Shown here piece after piece: positions 51,809 to 61,317 of a DNA stretch of 64,000 bases. Each line of letters opens with the position of its first letter. Position 1 is the first letter of the stretch. Position numbers and translations under genes: made by a program. The DNA is taken from positions 1,736,001 through 1,800,000 of the forward strand of contig NZ_RDTE01000003.1 in the NCBI RefSeq assembly GCF_004125265.1. Direction: 5' to 3'. This DNA comes from Streptomyces lydicus (GTDB lineage: Bacteria; Actinomycetota; Actinomycetes; Streptomycetales; Streptomycetaceae). The notes beneath the pieces were generated by a model. That model did no database searches, was not told the origin of the DNA, and was given only the letters and a program-made list of their open reading frames with translations.

Positions 51809-53842
51809 ATGAGCGCGGACCAAGAAGCCACGGAACCGTCAACGCAGCAACGCGCGGAGCTGCCTGGCCCCCGGCAGGAACCGCTTGGCCTTCCGCCGGC
51901 AACTCAGCCCACGAAACCGGGGGACGGTGACGTCGCCGATGAGCTGGAGGAGGCGTACTGGTCGGCCTACGACGGCGCCGCGGCCAAGTCGACGGTCCGC
52001 GAGGTGCTGGTGCGGCTGCCGCGCATCGTGGGACAGATCGGCCGGCTGGCGTGGCAGGCCGACCGCTCGGCCACGCTGGCCGTCGTGGTCCTGCAGCTGG
52101 TCTCCGCGGCGATGGCGGCCTGCGGGCTGGTGGCCTCGGTGGGTGTGCTGCGGGAGCTGTTCGGGCACGGTCCGACGCCGGACAAGGTCCGCAGCGCGGT
52201 GCCGCAGATCCTGCTCGTGGTGGGCTTCCTGTCCGCACGGGCGCTTCTGGAGGCCGGGGTCGCGGTCGCGCAGGCGCGGGTGACGCCGAAGATCCGCACC
52301 GCGCTGGAGTGTGACTTCCTTCGGTTGACCGCGCATGTCCGGCTGGAGGTCGTCGATGATGCCGACTGGCACGATGACGCCTACCGCGCTTCCGACCGCG
52401 GCCTGTTCTACGCCCGGCAGATCGTCGGCCAGGTCGTCACCCTGGCCTCCACGCTCCTCGGGCTGGTCGGCACGGCCGGCGTCCTCACCTCATTGCACCC
52501 CGTCCTCCTCCCCCTGCTCCTGTTGTCCGTCCTGCCGGTGGGCGCCGCCGCCGTACGCACGGCGCGGGCGCGGTTCCACAGCTTCAAGCGGTGGAACACC
52601 CTCCAGCGGCGGGTGCGGGTCTTCTCCTGGCTGCTGCTGGAGCGGGACGCCGCCGCCGAACTGCGCTCCGACACCGCTCAGAACGCCCTCCTGGACGAGC
52701 ACCGCCGGCTGACGGCCCGGATCGCCGAGGAGGACACCCATCTCGGCATGAGTTCGGCCCTGCTGACGCTGGCCGGCCGCGCCGTGGGCGGGATCGGGAC
52801 CGGTATCACGTACATCGCCCTGGGAGCCATGCTGGTCGCCGGGTGGCTGCCGCTGGCCGCCGGCGCCGGGGCCGTTCTGGCGATCCAGACCGGACAGACC
52901 GCGCTGACGCGCTTCGTGGATGTGGCGCACCTGGTCTATGAGCACGCCATGTGGGTCGATGACCTCCTGAGGTTCCAGGAACGCTGCCGAGGACTGCAGC
53001 CCCGGCGGCGTGCACTGACCGCACCGGCCACCGTCGCCGCCCTCACCCTGGAGGATGTCGGCTACACCTACCCCGGCAAGGAGACGCCCGCCTTGAGCGG
53101 TGTCTCGATGACGCTGCGCGCCGGGGAGACGGTCGCCTTCTTAGGCGTCAACGGCAGCGGGAAGAGCACCTGTTCACGGCTGATCGCCGGACTGTACGAG
53201 GCGGGCGAAGGCACGGTGCGCTGGGACGGGGTGGATGTGCGAGACATGGACTCCGAGTCGCTGCAAGCCCGCGTTGCGACCGTGCTGCAGGACCCGGTGC
53301 ACTTCCCCTTCAGCGCCCTGGCGAACCTCACGGTCTCCCGCGGCACACTCACCGACACCGACCCCCAGCGGGCGTTGGACGCGGCGCGGGCCTCCGGAGC
53401 CGAGCAGGTCATCGCCGGTCTGCCGGGCACCTGGCAGGCGGTGCTGTCCAAACGGTTCCGGGGCGGCCAGGAGTTGTCGGCCGGACAATGGGCGAAGATC
53501 GCCGTCGCCCGTGGGCTGTACAAGAACGCTCCCGTGCTCCTGCTCGACGAACCGACCGCGAGCATGGACCCCAAGGCCGAACACGCCGTCTATCAGGCAG
53601 TGTTGCGGAACAAGGCACGGGCCGACCAGATCACCGTGCTGATCTCGCACCGGCTGGCGAGCGTCGTCGAATGCGACCGGATCTACGTCTTCGACGGCGG
53701 CCGGATCACCGAAGCCGGCACACACCAGCAGCTCATGAACCTCGGCGGCGACTACGCCCAGATGTTCACCCTCCAGGCAGCCGGCTACCAGGGGGCCGTG
53801 TCCGCCACGTCCGACTCCGAACCGAGGACGGTGCATCCGTGA
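51809..53842 (+). CDS. ABC exporter, fused membrane and ATPase domains
   Basis: A 677-residue half-exporter homologous to that at 43065. Six membrane helices span about residues 85-400. The ATPase has Walker A GVNGSGKST, a signature altered to ELSAGQWAK, Walker B VLLLDEPTASMD and H-loop SHRL. ATG at 51809. The gene overlaps the NUDIX-GFA gene by GTGA. Confidence 0.88.
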   Translation: MSADQEATEPSTQQRAELPGPRQEPLGLPPATQPTKPGDGDVADELEEAYWSAYDGAAAKSTVREVLVRLPRIVGQIGRLAWQADRSATLAVVVLQLVSAAMAACGLVASVGVLRELFGHGPTPDKVRSAVPQILLVVGFLSARALLEAGVAVAQARVTPKIRTALECDFLRLTAHVRLEVVDDADWHDDAYRASDRGLFYARQIVGQVVTLASTLLGLVGTAGVLTSLHPVLLPLLLLSVLPVGAAAVRTARARFHSFKRWNTLQRRVRVFSWLLLERDAAAELRSDTAQNALLDEHRRLTARIAEEDTHLGMSSALLTLAGRAVGGIGTGITYIALGAMLVAGWLPLAAGAGAVLAIQTGQTALTRFVDVAHLVYEHAMWVDDLLRFQERCRGLQPRRRALTAPATVAALTLEDVGYTYPGKETPALSGVSMTLRAGETVAFLGVNGSGKSTCSRLIAGLYEAGEGTVRWDGVDVRDMDSESLQARVATVLQDPVHFPFSALANLTVSRGTLTDTDPQRALDAARASGAEQVIAGLPGTWQAVLSKRFRGGQELSAGQWAKIAVARGLYKNAPVLLLDEPTASMDPKAEHAVYQAVLRNKARADQITVLISHRLASVVECDRIYVFDGGRITEAGTHQQLMNLGGDYAQMFTLQAAGYQGAVSATSDSEPRTVHP

Positions 53843-54774
53843 CCGAACAGACCCCACCGACCGATGCGGCCCCGCCCCACCAGTTGCCGCAGGCGAACGC
53901 CTCGACGCTGATCTACAACGAGGCCGGCGAGTACCTGCTGCACCTACGGGACGACATCCCCGGAATCTGGGAGCCGGGATCGTGGTCCCTGCTCGGCGGC
54001 GGCCGTGAACCGGAGGACCGGTCCCTGGAGGAGACGGCCAGAAGAGAGCTGCGCGAGGAGTCCGGTCTGGAACTCCCCGACCTCACCCCGTTCACCGTCG
54101 AGGAAGCTCGCGGCAGCGACGGCGGGACCGTCCCCATCCACATCTTCACCGGCCGTTGGGCCGGTGACCCGGCGACGTTGCACCTGACCGAAGGCGTCAT
54201 GCTGCACTGGTTCCGGCCCGAGACCATGCCACGCCTGCGCATGGCCTCCTCGACCCACGACCTCATCCGCCGCCACGCCGAACTGCTTCACCGCGAAAAC
54301 CTGCGGACCGTCGCCAAGGCGACTACCGACAGCAGCAGCCCAGTCGGCCACGGCGCATCCGGAGGCGGAAGCCCTGGTGGTTCTCTGCGGTCGGGCGGCT
54401 GCCTGTGCCGGGGGATCCAGTTCACCGTCACCGGCGCCCCTGACTATCCCCACACCTGCAGCTGCACGCACTGCCAGCGGCTGTCGGGCGGCCCGATGAT
54501 GTCCTGGGTCTCCTTCCCCCTGAGCAGCCTGACCTGGACCGGCGACGGCGGCGAGCCGGCCTGGCACTACACCTGGCCCGACTCCCGGCGCGGCTTCTGT
54601 CCGGACTGCGGAAGCCAGCTGTGCGCGCTCGACGACGGAGCCAGCAGCATCGCGATCACCTTCTCGGCGTTCGAAGACGCCTCCGGCCTCGTGCCGGTCA
54701 ACCAGAGCTTCCGCGAGGACGCTGTCACCTGGCTTCCCCAGGTGCCGGACACCCACCACAACAGCGTCACCTGA
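53839..54774 (+). CDS. NUDIX hydrolase - GFA domain fusion
   Basis: A 311-residue fusion. Residues about 15-165 are a Nudix domain (SWSLLGGGREPEDRSLEETARRELREE region is the Nudix box). A Gly/Ser linker follows at about 170-188. Residues about 190-305 are a GFA/CENP-V zinc domain (GGCLCRGIQF, CSCTHCQRLSGG, GFCPDCGSQL). GFA proteins bind Zn and are related to glutathione-dependent formaldehyde-activating enzyme. The joint role is unknown. Confidence 0.82.
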   Translation: MTEQTPPTDAAPPHQLPQANASTLIYNEAGEYLLHLRDDIPGIWEPGSWSLLGGGREPEDRSLEETARRELREESGLELPDLTPFTVEEARGSDGGTVPIHIFTGRWAGDPATLHLTEGVMLHWFRPETMPRLRMASSTHDLIRRHAELLHRENLRTVAKATTDSSSPVGHGASGGGSPGGSLRSGGCLCRGIQFTVTGAPDYPHTCSCTHCQRLSGGPMMSWVSFPLSSLTWTGDGGEPAWHYTWPDSRRGFCPDCGSQLCALDDGASSIAITFSAFEDASGLVPVNQSFREDAVTWLPQVPDTHHNSVT

Positions 54775-54808
54775 CCTGACCGCGAACGAACGACCACCGC
54801 GCACCATG

Positions 54809-54844
54809 CGCCTGCGCCTGCGCCTGCGCCTGCGCCTGCGCCTG
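54809..54844. repeat. CGCCTG hexanucleotide repeat, six copies
   Basis: Six perfect tandem copies in the 140-base gap before the methyltransferase gene. Confidence 0.9.
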
Positions 54845-54914
54845 CGCCCACCGTGGCACGGGCCGTTCCATCCCCACCCAACTGCTGCACACCACCCCTG
54901 ACTAGGAGTGCCCC

Positions 54915-55603
54915 GTGGCATACGACCGAGCCCACTGGTCCCGGCACTACGACGACCATCGCGGCTTCCGTCCCTTCCGCGACTCGGAGAAAGACCTGCT
55001 CGTCCGGCACGCGCCCGCCCCGGACGGCGGGCGCGCTCTGGAGCTGGGCTGCGGAACCGGCGAACTCGCCGTCTTCCTCGCCGAAATCGGCTACACCGTC
55101 GATGCGGTCGACTTCGCCGAGGGCGCCCTGACCCGCGCCCGGAAGGAGCACGCGGGCGCGGAGCGGGTGCGGTGGCTGTGCCTGGACATCGAGCACGACG
55201 ATCCGGCGGAGCTGAGCCACGACGGCTACGACCTGATCACCCTGCGCCTGGTGTTCCCCTTCCTGCACGACCGCACCCGAACCCTGGACACCCTCGCTGC
55301 ACGCCTGCGACCGCGCGGCGCGCTGGTGGTGATCACACCTGTGGCGGAGACCACGCCCGAGGAGCGGCGGCACATCGCGCTGGACGAGGAGGAGATCAGC
55401 CTGCTGGTGGAGGGGTGGTCGCAGGTGGAGCGGTTCGACTCGGAGGGCTTGGCGGTCCTCGTGCTGCGCCACCCCGCCGGGGACTTCACTGCGGTGGAGA
55501 AGGGCCGCCCGGAGCCGCAGTCCGTCGTCGGTGTGTGCGCGGTGGTCACCGACGGCTCCGGGCGCGTGCTGCTCGGCCGGTCGACGCGGGGCATGTGGGA
55601 GCT
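54915..55603 (+). pseudogene. 5' half of methyltransferase-NUDIX-FxLD methyltransferase fusion
   Basis: Residues 1-200 are a class I SAM methyltransferase (ALELGCGTGELAVFLAEIGY, then YDLITLRLVFPFLHDR, LRPRGALVVITP). It runs into a Nudix domain (SVVGVCAVVTDGSGRVLLGR) that stops at RGMWEL, just before the Nudix box. From 55604 the frame enters the inserted element and ends at 55637. The methyltransferase domain may still be made as a 240-residue truncated protein. The continuation is at 59667. Confidence 0.85.
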
Positions 55604-55613
55604 AACTGGAGTA

Positions 55614-55624
55614 CGGGCGGGTTC
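55614..55624 (+). repeat. Left terminal inverted repeat of the trio element
   Basis: CGGGCGGGTTC, the perfect reverse complement of 59652-59662. GGTTCCC (55620-55626) and CTGAGCGGC (55634-55642) follow and recur near the right end at 59621-59627 and 59632-59640. Confidence 0.7.
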
Positions 55625-55753
55625 CCTGAGGGGCTGAGCGGCGCGTCATTCCATTTCAGCTGGCAGGGGGCTCGATGGGCTCCTTTTTCAGCCTCTCCAG
55701 ATGTTGGGCCGTTCTCCTGAATTTCAGGACTCACTGCTGTAATTTCAACGTCT

Positions 55754-56941
55754 ATGGCAGATCCCGGGACGCGCGTGCTCTCCCTCGTAACGCCTCCCAG
55801 CGAACCGTCGGCCGCAGAGGCGGAGTTGCTGGGCGGCGAGCCAGGGCTGAGCGATGTGCTGTTGCTGCAGCGCCGATACGCAGGCGGGGCTGACAAGGAA
55901 GACGAGCAGCTGTTCTTCATGGACGCGCTGGTCGAGTACCAGTGGGCGCGAGATGTGGCGGGCCTGGCGTCCTCCACCCTGGACGGGCTGACGAAGCCAG
56001 TGATCGAGGTGTGCGACCACTACGGTGTCGTGCCATGGCGGCTGACGCCCCGCCACGTCGACGGCTACTTCGCTGGAGTCGGCAAACGTCAAGCACCGAC
56101 GGTGCGATCGAAGCTGAACCGGATCGACCACTTCTTCGCATTCCTGGAGCAACGCTACGCGCACGAGATCTTCCAGCGGTTCGGGGCGACGGTCGAGTCG
56201 CCGGTCGATCCCTTCAACCGACACGCACACCGTGGTGACTTCGGCCTGCGGGTGCCACCGTCTGCCCGGGCGGTCAACGAGTTCTTCGCCGGTTGGCGGC
56301 GGGAGCTGGCGCACGCTCGCAAGGAGGCGGTGGCGTGCAGGGACTACGTGATGGCGAAGTTGATCTACATCTCCGGGGTGCGGGCTTCGGAGCTGTGCCA
56401 GATGCGCATGAAGGACCTGCACTGGGAGGCCGGCGACTTCGGGCGGTTCCTCGTCCAGGGCAAGGGCGCCCGAGGGTCGGGGCCGCGGCAGCGAGAGGCG
56501 TTTCTGTTCGCCGAGGGACGTGAGTTGCTCTGGTGGTACGTGGAGGAAGTCCGCGGGTTGTTCTCAGACGACCCGGAGCACCCTGAGTCGCCGGTGTGGC
56601 CCTCTGAGCGCCTCGCGCGAGATCTTGGCGGTATGCCGAACCCTGTCGGCCCAGCGGTGACAACGTCGACGCTACGGAAGGCGCTGGCGAGAGCCTCGGA
56701 GGCCCACCTGGCAGGTCCGGTCGAGCGGATCTTTCCTCACTTGCTTCGGCATGCTTGTGCCACACACCGCTACGAGGCGGGGATGTCGCTGTGGGAGGTA
56801 CAGAAGTTGCTCGGCCATGACTGGACGACGACCACGGTTCGGTACATTTTGTCGGCTCAGAGCGATCCAGAGATGGCCAGCCGACGTTCGTCGGCTCGGG
56901 CAGCACAACGACTGCGCATGGACACGGGGGGTCTGTCGTGA
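55754..56941 (+). CDS. Tyrosine recombinase A of the trio element
   Basis: A 395-residue XerD-like recombinase. A core-binding domain (about 50-130, VEYQWARDVAGLASSTLDGL) is followed by the catalytic domain with Arg in ISGVRASELCQMRM, a beta-hairpin Lys in VQGKGARGSGPR, FPHLLRHACATHRYE (HxxR-type), LLGHDWTTTTVRY with the nucleophile Tyr. It is the first gene of the element; its stop overlaps the small HTH gene (GTGA). Confidence 0.88.
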   Translation: MADPGTRVLSLVTPPSEPSAAEAELLGGEPGLSDVLLLQRRYAGGADKEDEQLFFMDALVEYQWARDVAGLASSTLDGLTKPVIEVCDHYGVVPWRLTPRHVDGYFAGVGKRQAPTVRSKLNRIDHFFAFLEQRYAHEIFQRFGATVESPVDPFNRHAHRGDFGLRVPPSARAVNEFFAGWRRELAHARKEAVACRDYVMAKLIYISGVRASELCQMRMKDLHWEAGDFGRFLVQGKGARGSGPRQREAFLFAEGRELLWWYVEEVRGLFSDDPEHPESPVWPSERLARDLGGMPNPVGPAVTTSTLRKALARASEAHLAGPVERIFPHLLRHACATHRYEAGMSLWEVQKLLGHDWTTTTVRYILSAQSDPEMASRRSSARAAQRLRMDTGGLS

Positions 56942-57273
56942 AGTGGAACCTGCGGTGGGCGGCGGCCAACCGAGGCATCTGGAGGCCCAGTGACCTGATG
57001 CCCGCGTTCAAAGAAGTCGGCTTCACTCCGTCGATGTCGAAAGTCTCCGCGCTCTGGTCGGGCACACCCGTAACGGTACGGCTGGACGACCTGGACCTGA
57101 TCTGCGCTGCTCTTCAGTGCACGGTCGCGGACCTGCTCGTCGCCGAACCTGTAGCCAGGAAGACGCCGGTGGCCCAGGATGAGGGGCTCGCGACGGCTGC
57201 GGGTGAGTCGCCCAGGCCGGTGCCGCGCCGGTCCACCGGGGCGGGGCGGCCCAGGTCGCTCCCACCGAACTGA
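56938..57273 (+). CDS. Small XRE-type HTH protein of the trio element
   Basis: A 111-residue protein with a Cro/C1-type HTH (about residues 20-70: SMSKVSALWSGTPVTVRLDD and LDLICAALQCTVADLLV). A basic tail follows. It occupies the middle place, where Tn554-like elements and trios often have a small third protein. GTG start. Confidence 0.8.
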   Translation: MKWNLRWAAANRGIWRPSDLMPAFKEVGFTPSMSKVSALWSGTPVTVRLDDLDLICAALQCTVADLLVAEPVARKTPVAQDEGLATAAGESPRPVPRRSTGAGRPRSLPPN

Positions 57274-57274
57274 G

Positions 57275-59563
57275 GTGGCTCCAAGACGAAAGCGCCTGCC
57301 CTCGCTGGGGCAGTGCGCCGGCTGCCTCGGCTGGGGGCTGCGGGTCCAGTCACCGTTTTGCTCCCCCTGCCACCAATGGCGCTCCAAACGGAACCACCCG
57401 GAGGGCGAGTGCAGACGGTGTAAGCGACTGTGGCGCATCAACGATGAAGGCTTCTGCCGGGCGTGTGTCGTGGCTGTCACCGAGTACGACGCGGCCTGGT
57501 ACTTCGAACCCTCAAGGGCCGCAGAGCAGCCGGCATGGACCCAGCTCGCGTTCTGCCTGCCCGCTTCCGTCCGTCGGCCTGCCTTGCCCACCGGTACCTA
57601 CCGCCTGCAGACTGACGGCCGCTACCACGCACCTGGCTGGGCACGCGCTCAGCGCCCCGACGCCCTCGTCGTGGACGACGAGCGGATCTGCCCGCCGGCA
57701 GTGTGTGGACAGGTGGCCCTGTTCCCTGCGCCGTACCGGCTGCTGGAGCACCACGCCATCGCGATTCGCAGCCGATTCCAAGACGATCTGACCCGACTTA
57801 AACCGCTGGTCGGTCAGGTGCAGGCTGAGTACTGCCTCGGGCGTGACTGGCGCGTCAGTGCCATGAACATGTTGGCCCTTGCGCTGGCGGCTCGTGACGC
57901 GGCCGGCCAGGACCTGGTCGACGCCGCGATCCTTGACGCCCTGCCTCACCGGCCCGTCGGAGTCACCCGGGTCCTGAACAAGGCTGGCTGGCTTGCTCCT
58001 GACCTAGACCGCGAGGTGGCCCTGCTACCGCACGCCCAGCGGGCCCGCCCCCAACCTCAGCCACGAAGTTGCGATCACTGCCTCTCGTGGGGTCGAAACC
58101 AAGTGTGCGACGCCTGTAGAAGCTGGCGTCGCACATACGCTGACCAGCGAGGACGTTGCGGTCGGTGTGGCGCCGGGCCGCTTCCCCTGCGGAACGGTCG
58201 ATGCCGCGACTGCACTCGACAGCGCCTTCAGCTGGGACCTGACACCGACGCCTCTACCTGGCGGCAACTACGGTTTGCCGGACCGTCCTTGGCGAACGGC
58301 AGCGCGACCCGTCGCGGGCTCCTCGCGGATCGTCCGGAAGTCAGTCCGCCAACCGTACTTGAAGGTCAGGCGACGATCTTTGAGATCGAGCGGGACTGGC
58401 GCCCGCTGGCCGGAGCCCTGCTGCCGGCCCCGCTACCGCCGGTGAAGGCCCTGCTGGCGGACTTCGCCCGGTACACCATGGAGAACCGCTGGCACCAGAA
58501 AGTCCACGAGCCCAGTGCTCGGGTTCTACGAGTGGCCGCCACCTGGCTGGGCGCCGTCACCGTCTTCCGCGAGGAAGATATTCGGGCGATGCACCGCGCG
58601 TTCGGCGGCAAGGGTCGCATCCGCGGGCTTGTCGCCTTCCTGGACCAACGCGAACAGCTCGTCACCTCGCCGCCGCGGCGCAACAGCGACGAGGCTTTCA
58701 TCCAGCGCACCATCGCCGCCTTCCCTCCACGAATCAGCGACGAACTCGGCACGTGGGTCGGGGTCTTGCGTGGCGCTAGCAGGGCCCACCACCGCGTCAC
58801 CGACTACGCCACCCTGCGCCGCTACCTCATCTACCTGGCCACGCCACTCGCTGACTGGACCACCCGCTACACCACCTTGCGCCAGGTGACGGAGCCTGAC
58901 GTCACGGCCGCTGTCACCGCGGTCAAAGGCCCACGCGCCCACGAGCGCGCTGTGGCGGTTCGGTCGCTCTTTCGAGCCCTGAAACACGCCAAGCTCGTCT
59001 TCGTCGACCCCACCCGTGGACTCCGCATCACCCGTCAGGAACTGCTGCCCACAACTCTGGCCCCCGACCGGCTGGCCGGGCTCTTGGAGACCAGCTCCAA
59101 CCCCGCTACCCGCCTGGTTCTCGCCCTGGTCGCCCTCCACGCAAGCAACGGCACGGACCTGCGCAACCTCGACCTCTCCGACGTGCTGCTTACCCGACGG
59201 CAACTTCTGATCCGCCGCCCCCACGGCCGTCACATCGTCCACCTCGACGACACCACAGCTGCCCTACTGCATGCCTGGCTCCGCTACCGCCATCAGCGTT
59301 GGCCACGCACCGTCAACTCGCACCTTCTGGTTACTCAACAGACCGCCAACGCGACCGATCCTGTCTCCGCGGACTACGTCTACAGGCGCTTCGATCCCGC
59401 CGGTCTGACTCTGCGCGCAGTTCGCGCCGACAGAATCCTGGACGAGGCTCGCGAGACCGAAGATCCCGTCCACCTCGTCCGTGTCTTCGGAATCTCCATC
59501 ACCACTGCCATGAAATACATCCACACGGCCCACCCCCACCGCGGCGGCCCCATCCCACCATGA
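57275..59563 (+). CDS. Large Zn-ribbon tyrosine recombinase of the trio element
   Basis: A 762-residue protein. It has two sets of Cys pairs (CAGC, CSPC, CRRC, CRAC at about 13-65; CDHC, CDAC, CGRC, CRDC at about 265-310), a middle helical region and a C-terminal catalytic-like domain (LALVALHASNGTDLRNLDLSD region at about 620, then RPHGRHIVHLDD, then FGISITTAMKYIHTAHP with the likely nucleophile Tyr). The Arg and HxxR motifs diverge from XerD. GTG 57275 starts one base after the previous stop. Confidence 0.75.
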   Translation: MAPRRKRLPSLGQCAGCLGWGLRVQSPFCSPCHQWRSKRNHPEGECRRCKRLWRINDEGFCRACVVAVTEYDAAWYFEPSRAAEQPAWTQLAFCLPASVRRPALPTGTYRLQTDGRYHAPGWARAQRPDALVVDDERICPPAVCGQVALFPAPYRLLEHHAIAIRSRFQDDLTRLKPLVGQVQAEYCLGRDWRVSAMNMLALALAARDAAGQDLVDAAILDALPHRPVGVTRVLNKAGWLAPDLDREVALLPHAQRARPQPQPRSCDHCLSWGRNQVCDACRSWRRTYADQRGRCGRCGAGPLPLRNGRCRDCTRQRLQLGPDTDASTWRQLRFAGPSLANGSATRRGLLADRPEVSPPTVLEGQATIFEIERDWRPLAGALLPAPLPPVKALLADFARYTMENRWHQKVHEPSARVLRVAATWLGAVTVFREEDIRAMHRAFGGKGRIRGLVAFLDQREQLVTSPPRRNSDEAFIQRTIAAFPPRISDELGTWVGVLRGASRAHHRVTDYATLRRYLIYLATPLADWTTRYTTLRQVTEPDVTAAVTAVKGPRAHERAVAVRSLFRALKHAKLVFVDPTRGLRITRQELLPTTLAPDRLAGLLETSSNPATRLVLALVALHASNGTDLRNLDLSDVLLTRRQLLIRRPHGRHIVHLDDTTAALLHAWLRYRHQRWPRTVNSHLLVTQQTANATDPVSADYVYRRFDPAGLTLRAVRADRILDEARETEDPVHLVRVFGISITTAMKYIHTAHPHRGGPIPP

Positions 59564-59651
59564 CAGGCGGGTGTCCCTGAACTCGACCGTGCCCGGCGCC
59601 CTGCCGCCCGCCAACGTGCAGGTTCCCGCGACTGAGCGGCCAGAAATCCGC

Positions 59652-59662
59652 GAACCCGCCCG
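59652..59662 (-). repeat. Right terminal inverted repeat of the trio element
   Basis: GAACCCGCCCG, pairing with 55614-55624, four bases inside the inferred right end. Confidence 0.7.
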
Positions 59663-59666
59663 CTTT

Positions 59667-61317
59667 GCCCGGCGGGCGCGTCGAGGCCGGCGAGTCCTTC
59701 CAGGCGGCAGCGGTGCGGGAGCTGGCCGAGGAGACCGGCCTGACGGCCGCCATCAGCGACGCCCACCTGCTGACCATCCTCCACGACGACCGGGCGGACG
59801 TCCGGCGCCTGTCCGCGGTGGTGCGCATCAGCGCGTGGGACGGAACGCTCGGCCTGCCCGAACCGCACCGGTTCCGGCGGTGGGAATGGCACGACCTGCA
59901 CACCCTCTCCGTGCTCGGAACCCTCTTCACACCCACCGCCCACGCACTGGAAGCGGTGTGGCCAGGCGTCCTGCGCGGCCTGCCGCCGGTGCACTCCTAC
60001 CCGCACGCCATCACGCCCCCGGCTGTCGGCGGCGAACCAGCCGAAGCGGTCCACCTACGGCAGGAGATGACCGAGCGCATCATCGCCGGAGGCTGGGTGT
60101 CCTCAGACGCGGTCGAAGACGCGCTGAGCACGGTGCCGCGGCACCGGTTCACCCCGGAGAGCCCGTTGCGGCTCGCCTACGACGACGGCCTTGCCATCGT
60201 CACCAGCCGGGACGAGTCGGGGGCGGCGGTCAGTTCGGTGAGCGCGCCCTGGCTGCAGGCCGACATGATCGAGAAGCTGCGCCTGGAGCCGGCGACGACG
60301 GTGTTCGAGGCCGGCTCCGGCGGCTACAACGCCGAACTGATGGCCCACGTCATCGGCCCGGCCGGGCGCGTGGTCACCATGGACCTCGACCCGTACGTCG
60401 TCGAGCGCACCCGGCGGTTCACCGCGGAGGCCGGAAGCGGGCGAGTGACGGTGCTGCTCGGCGACGGCAGCCAGGGCGCGCCCGGGCACATGCCGCGCGG
60501 CGGCTTCGACGGCTGCATGATCACCCACAGCTGCTGGGATATCGCGCCGGCGTGGCGAGAACAGCTGGCCGAAGGCCGGTATCTGGTGCTGCCACTGGAG
60601 ATCCACGGCTACACCCGGGCCATCGCGCTCCAGCGGCACGGAGACGTGCTGCACGCACGGGACTGGACCTACTGCGAGTTCGTCCGCGACCGCGGGGCCG
60701 CCGCCCGCACCACCCCGGTCACGAACCTGGCCGGTGGCGAACTCCAGCTGTGCCACGAGGACGGCACTCCCTCGGATCCCGCCGGCCTGGAGGACGCACT
60801 GCAAGGCCCGCGACATGAGCTACCCACCGGCGTCACCATTGCGGGAAGGGAGTCCTTCGAGACCCTCCAGCTCTACGCGGCCACCACCCTGCCGGCGTTC
60901 TGCCGGCTGGACGACGCCCGGCCGAATGCCCTGGCCGCCCTCCCGTACGGCGCGGAGGCCGCCGCCACGGTCGCGGACGGCTCGCTGGCCTACCTCACTT
61001 ACGTCCTGGTCAAGGACGCAGAGACGCCTGAAGAGCGCCGCTCCGAGTTCATCGTCCACGCCGTCGGCCCGGCCAGGGCAGAGCTGGCGGAGCGGATGGC
61101 CGCCTGCGTACGGTCCTGGGACCAACACGTGCGCGGGGCCGGCTACCCGCAGATGACCGTGCACCCCGCAGGCACCCCCGACCACGAACTCCCCGCCGGG
61201 CACGTCCTGGACAAGACCTCCTCCCGCCTCGTCTTCCAGTGGCCGGGCAGCCAGCACCCCGCCACACCGGCCACGGCCGAAGAAGCGGTCCTCGCAGAGG
61301 CGGGAGGCAAGCGATGA
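59667..61317 (+). pseudogene. 3' part of fusion: Nudix box plus FxLD-system methyltransferase
   Basis: Begins exactly at the Nudix box (PGGRVEAGESFQAAAVREL). After the Nudix domain, at about residue 130, a PIMT-like methyltransferase of the FxLD lanthipeptide-associated type follows: SAPWLQADMIEKL, EAGSGGYNAELMAHVIGPAG, CMITHSCWDIAPAW, and a C-terminal family extension. A TTG at 59665 could start an independent product. The stop overlaps the MazG-like gene by ATGA. The first part is at 54915-55603. Confidence 0.85.

Larger units (their letters stand above)
55604..59666 (+). mobile_element. Recombinase-trio (RIT/Tn554-like) element, 4.06 kb
   Basis: Three overlapping or adjacent genes (two tyrosine recombinases and a small HTH protein between them) sit exactly inside a Nudix box. 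Removing 55604-59666 leaves 2340 bases, an uninterrupted 780-codon frame reading MWELPGGRVEAGE across the junction. Near the ends are an 11-bp perfect inverted repeat (55614-55624 and 59652-59662) and direct repeats of GGTTCCC and CTGAGCGGC. The inverted repeat lies 10 and 4 bases from the inferred ends, which would fit a 6-base offset of the recombinase core. Confidence 0.85.

Noticed and set aside
54806..54902. Arg-Leu repeat peptide from the CGCCTG repeats
   Set aside because: An ATG opens a frame of repeated RL dipeptides, but it has no ribosome-binding site and is explained by the simple repeat.
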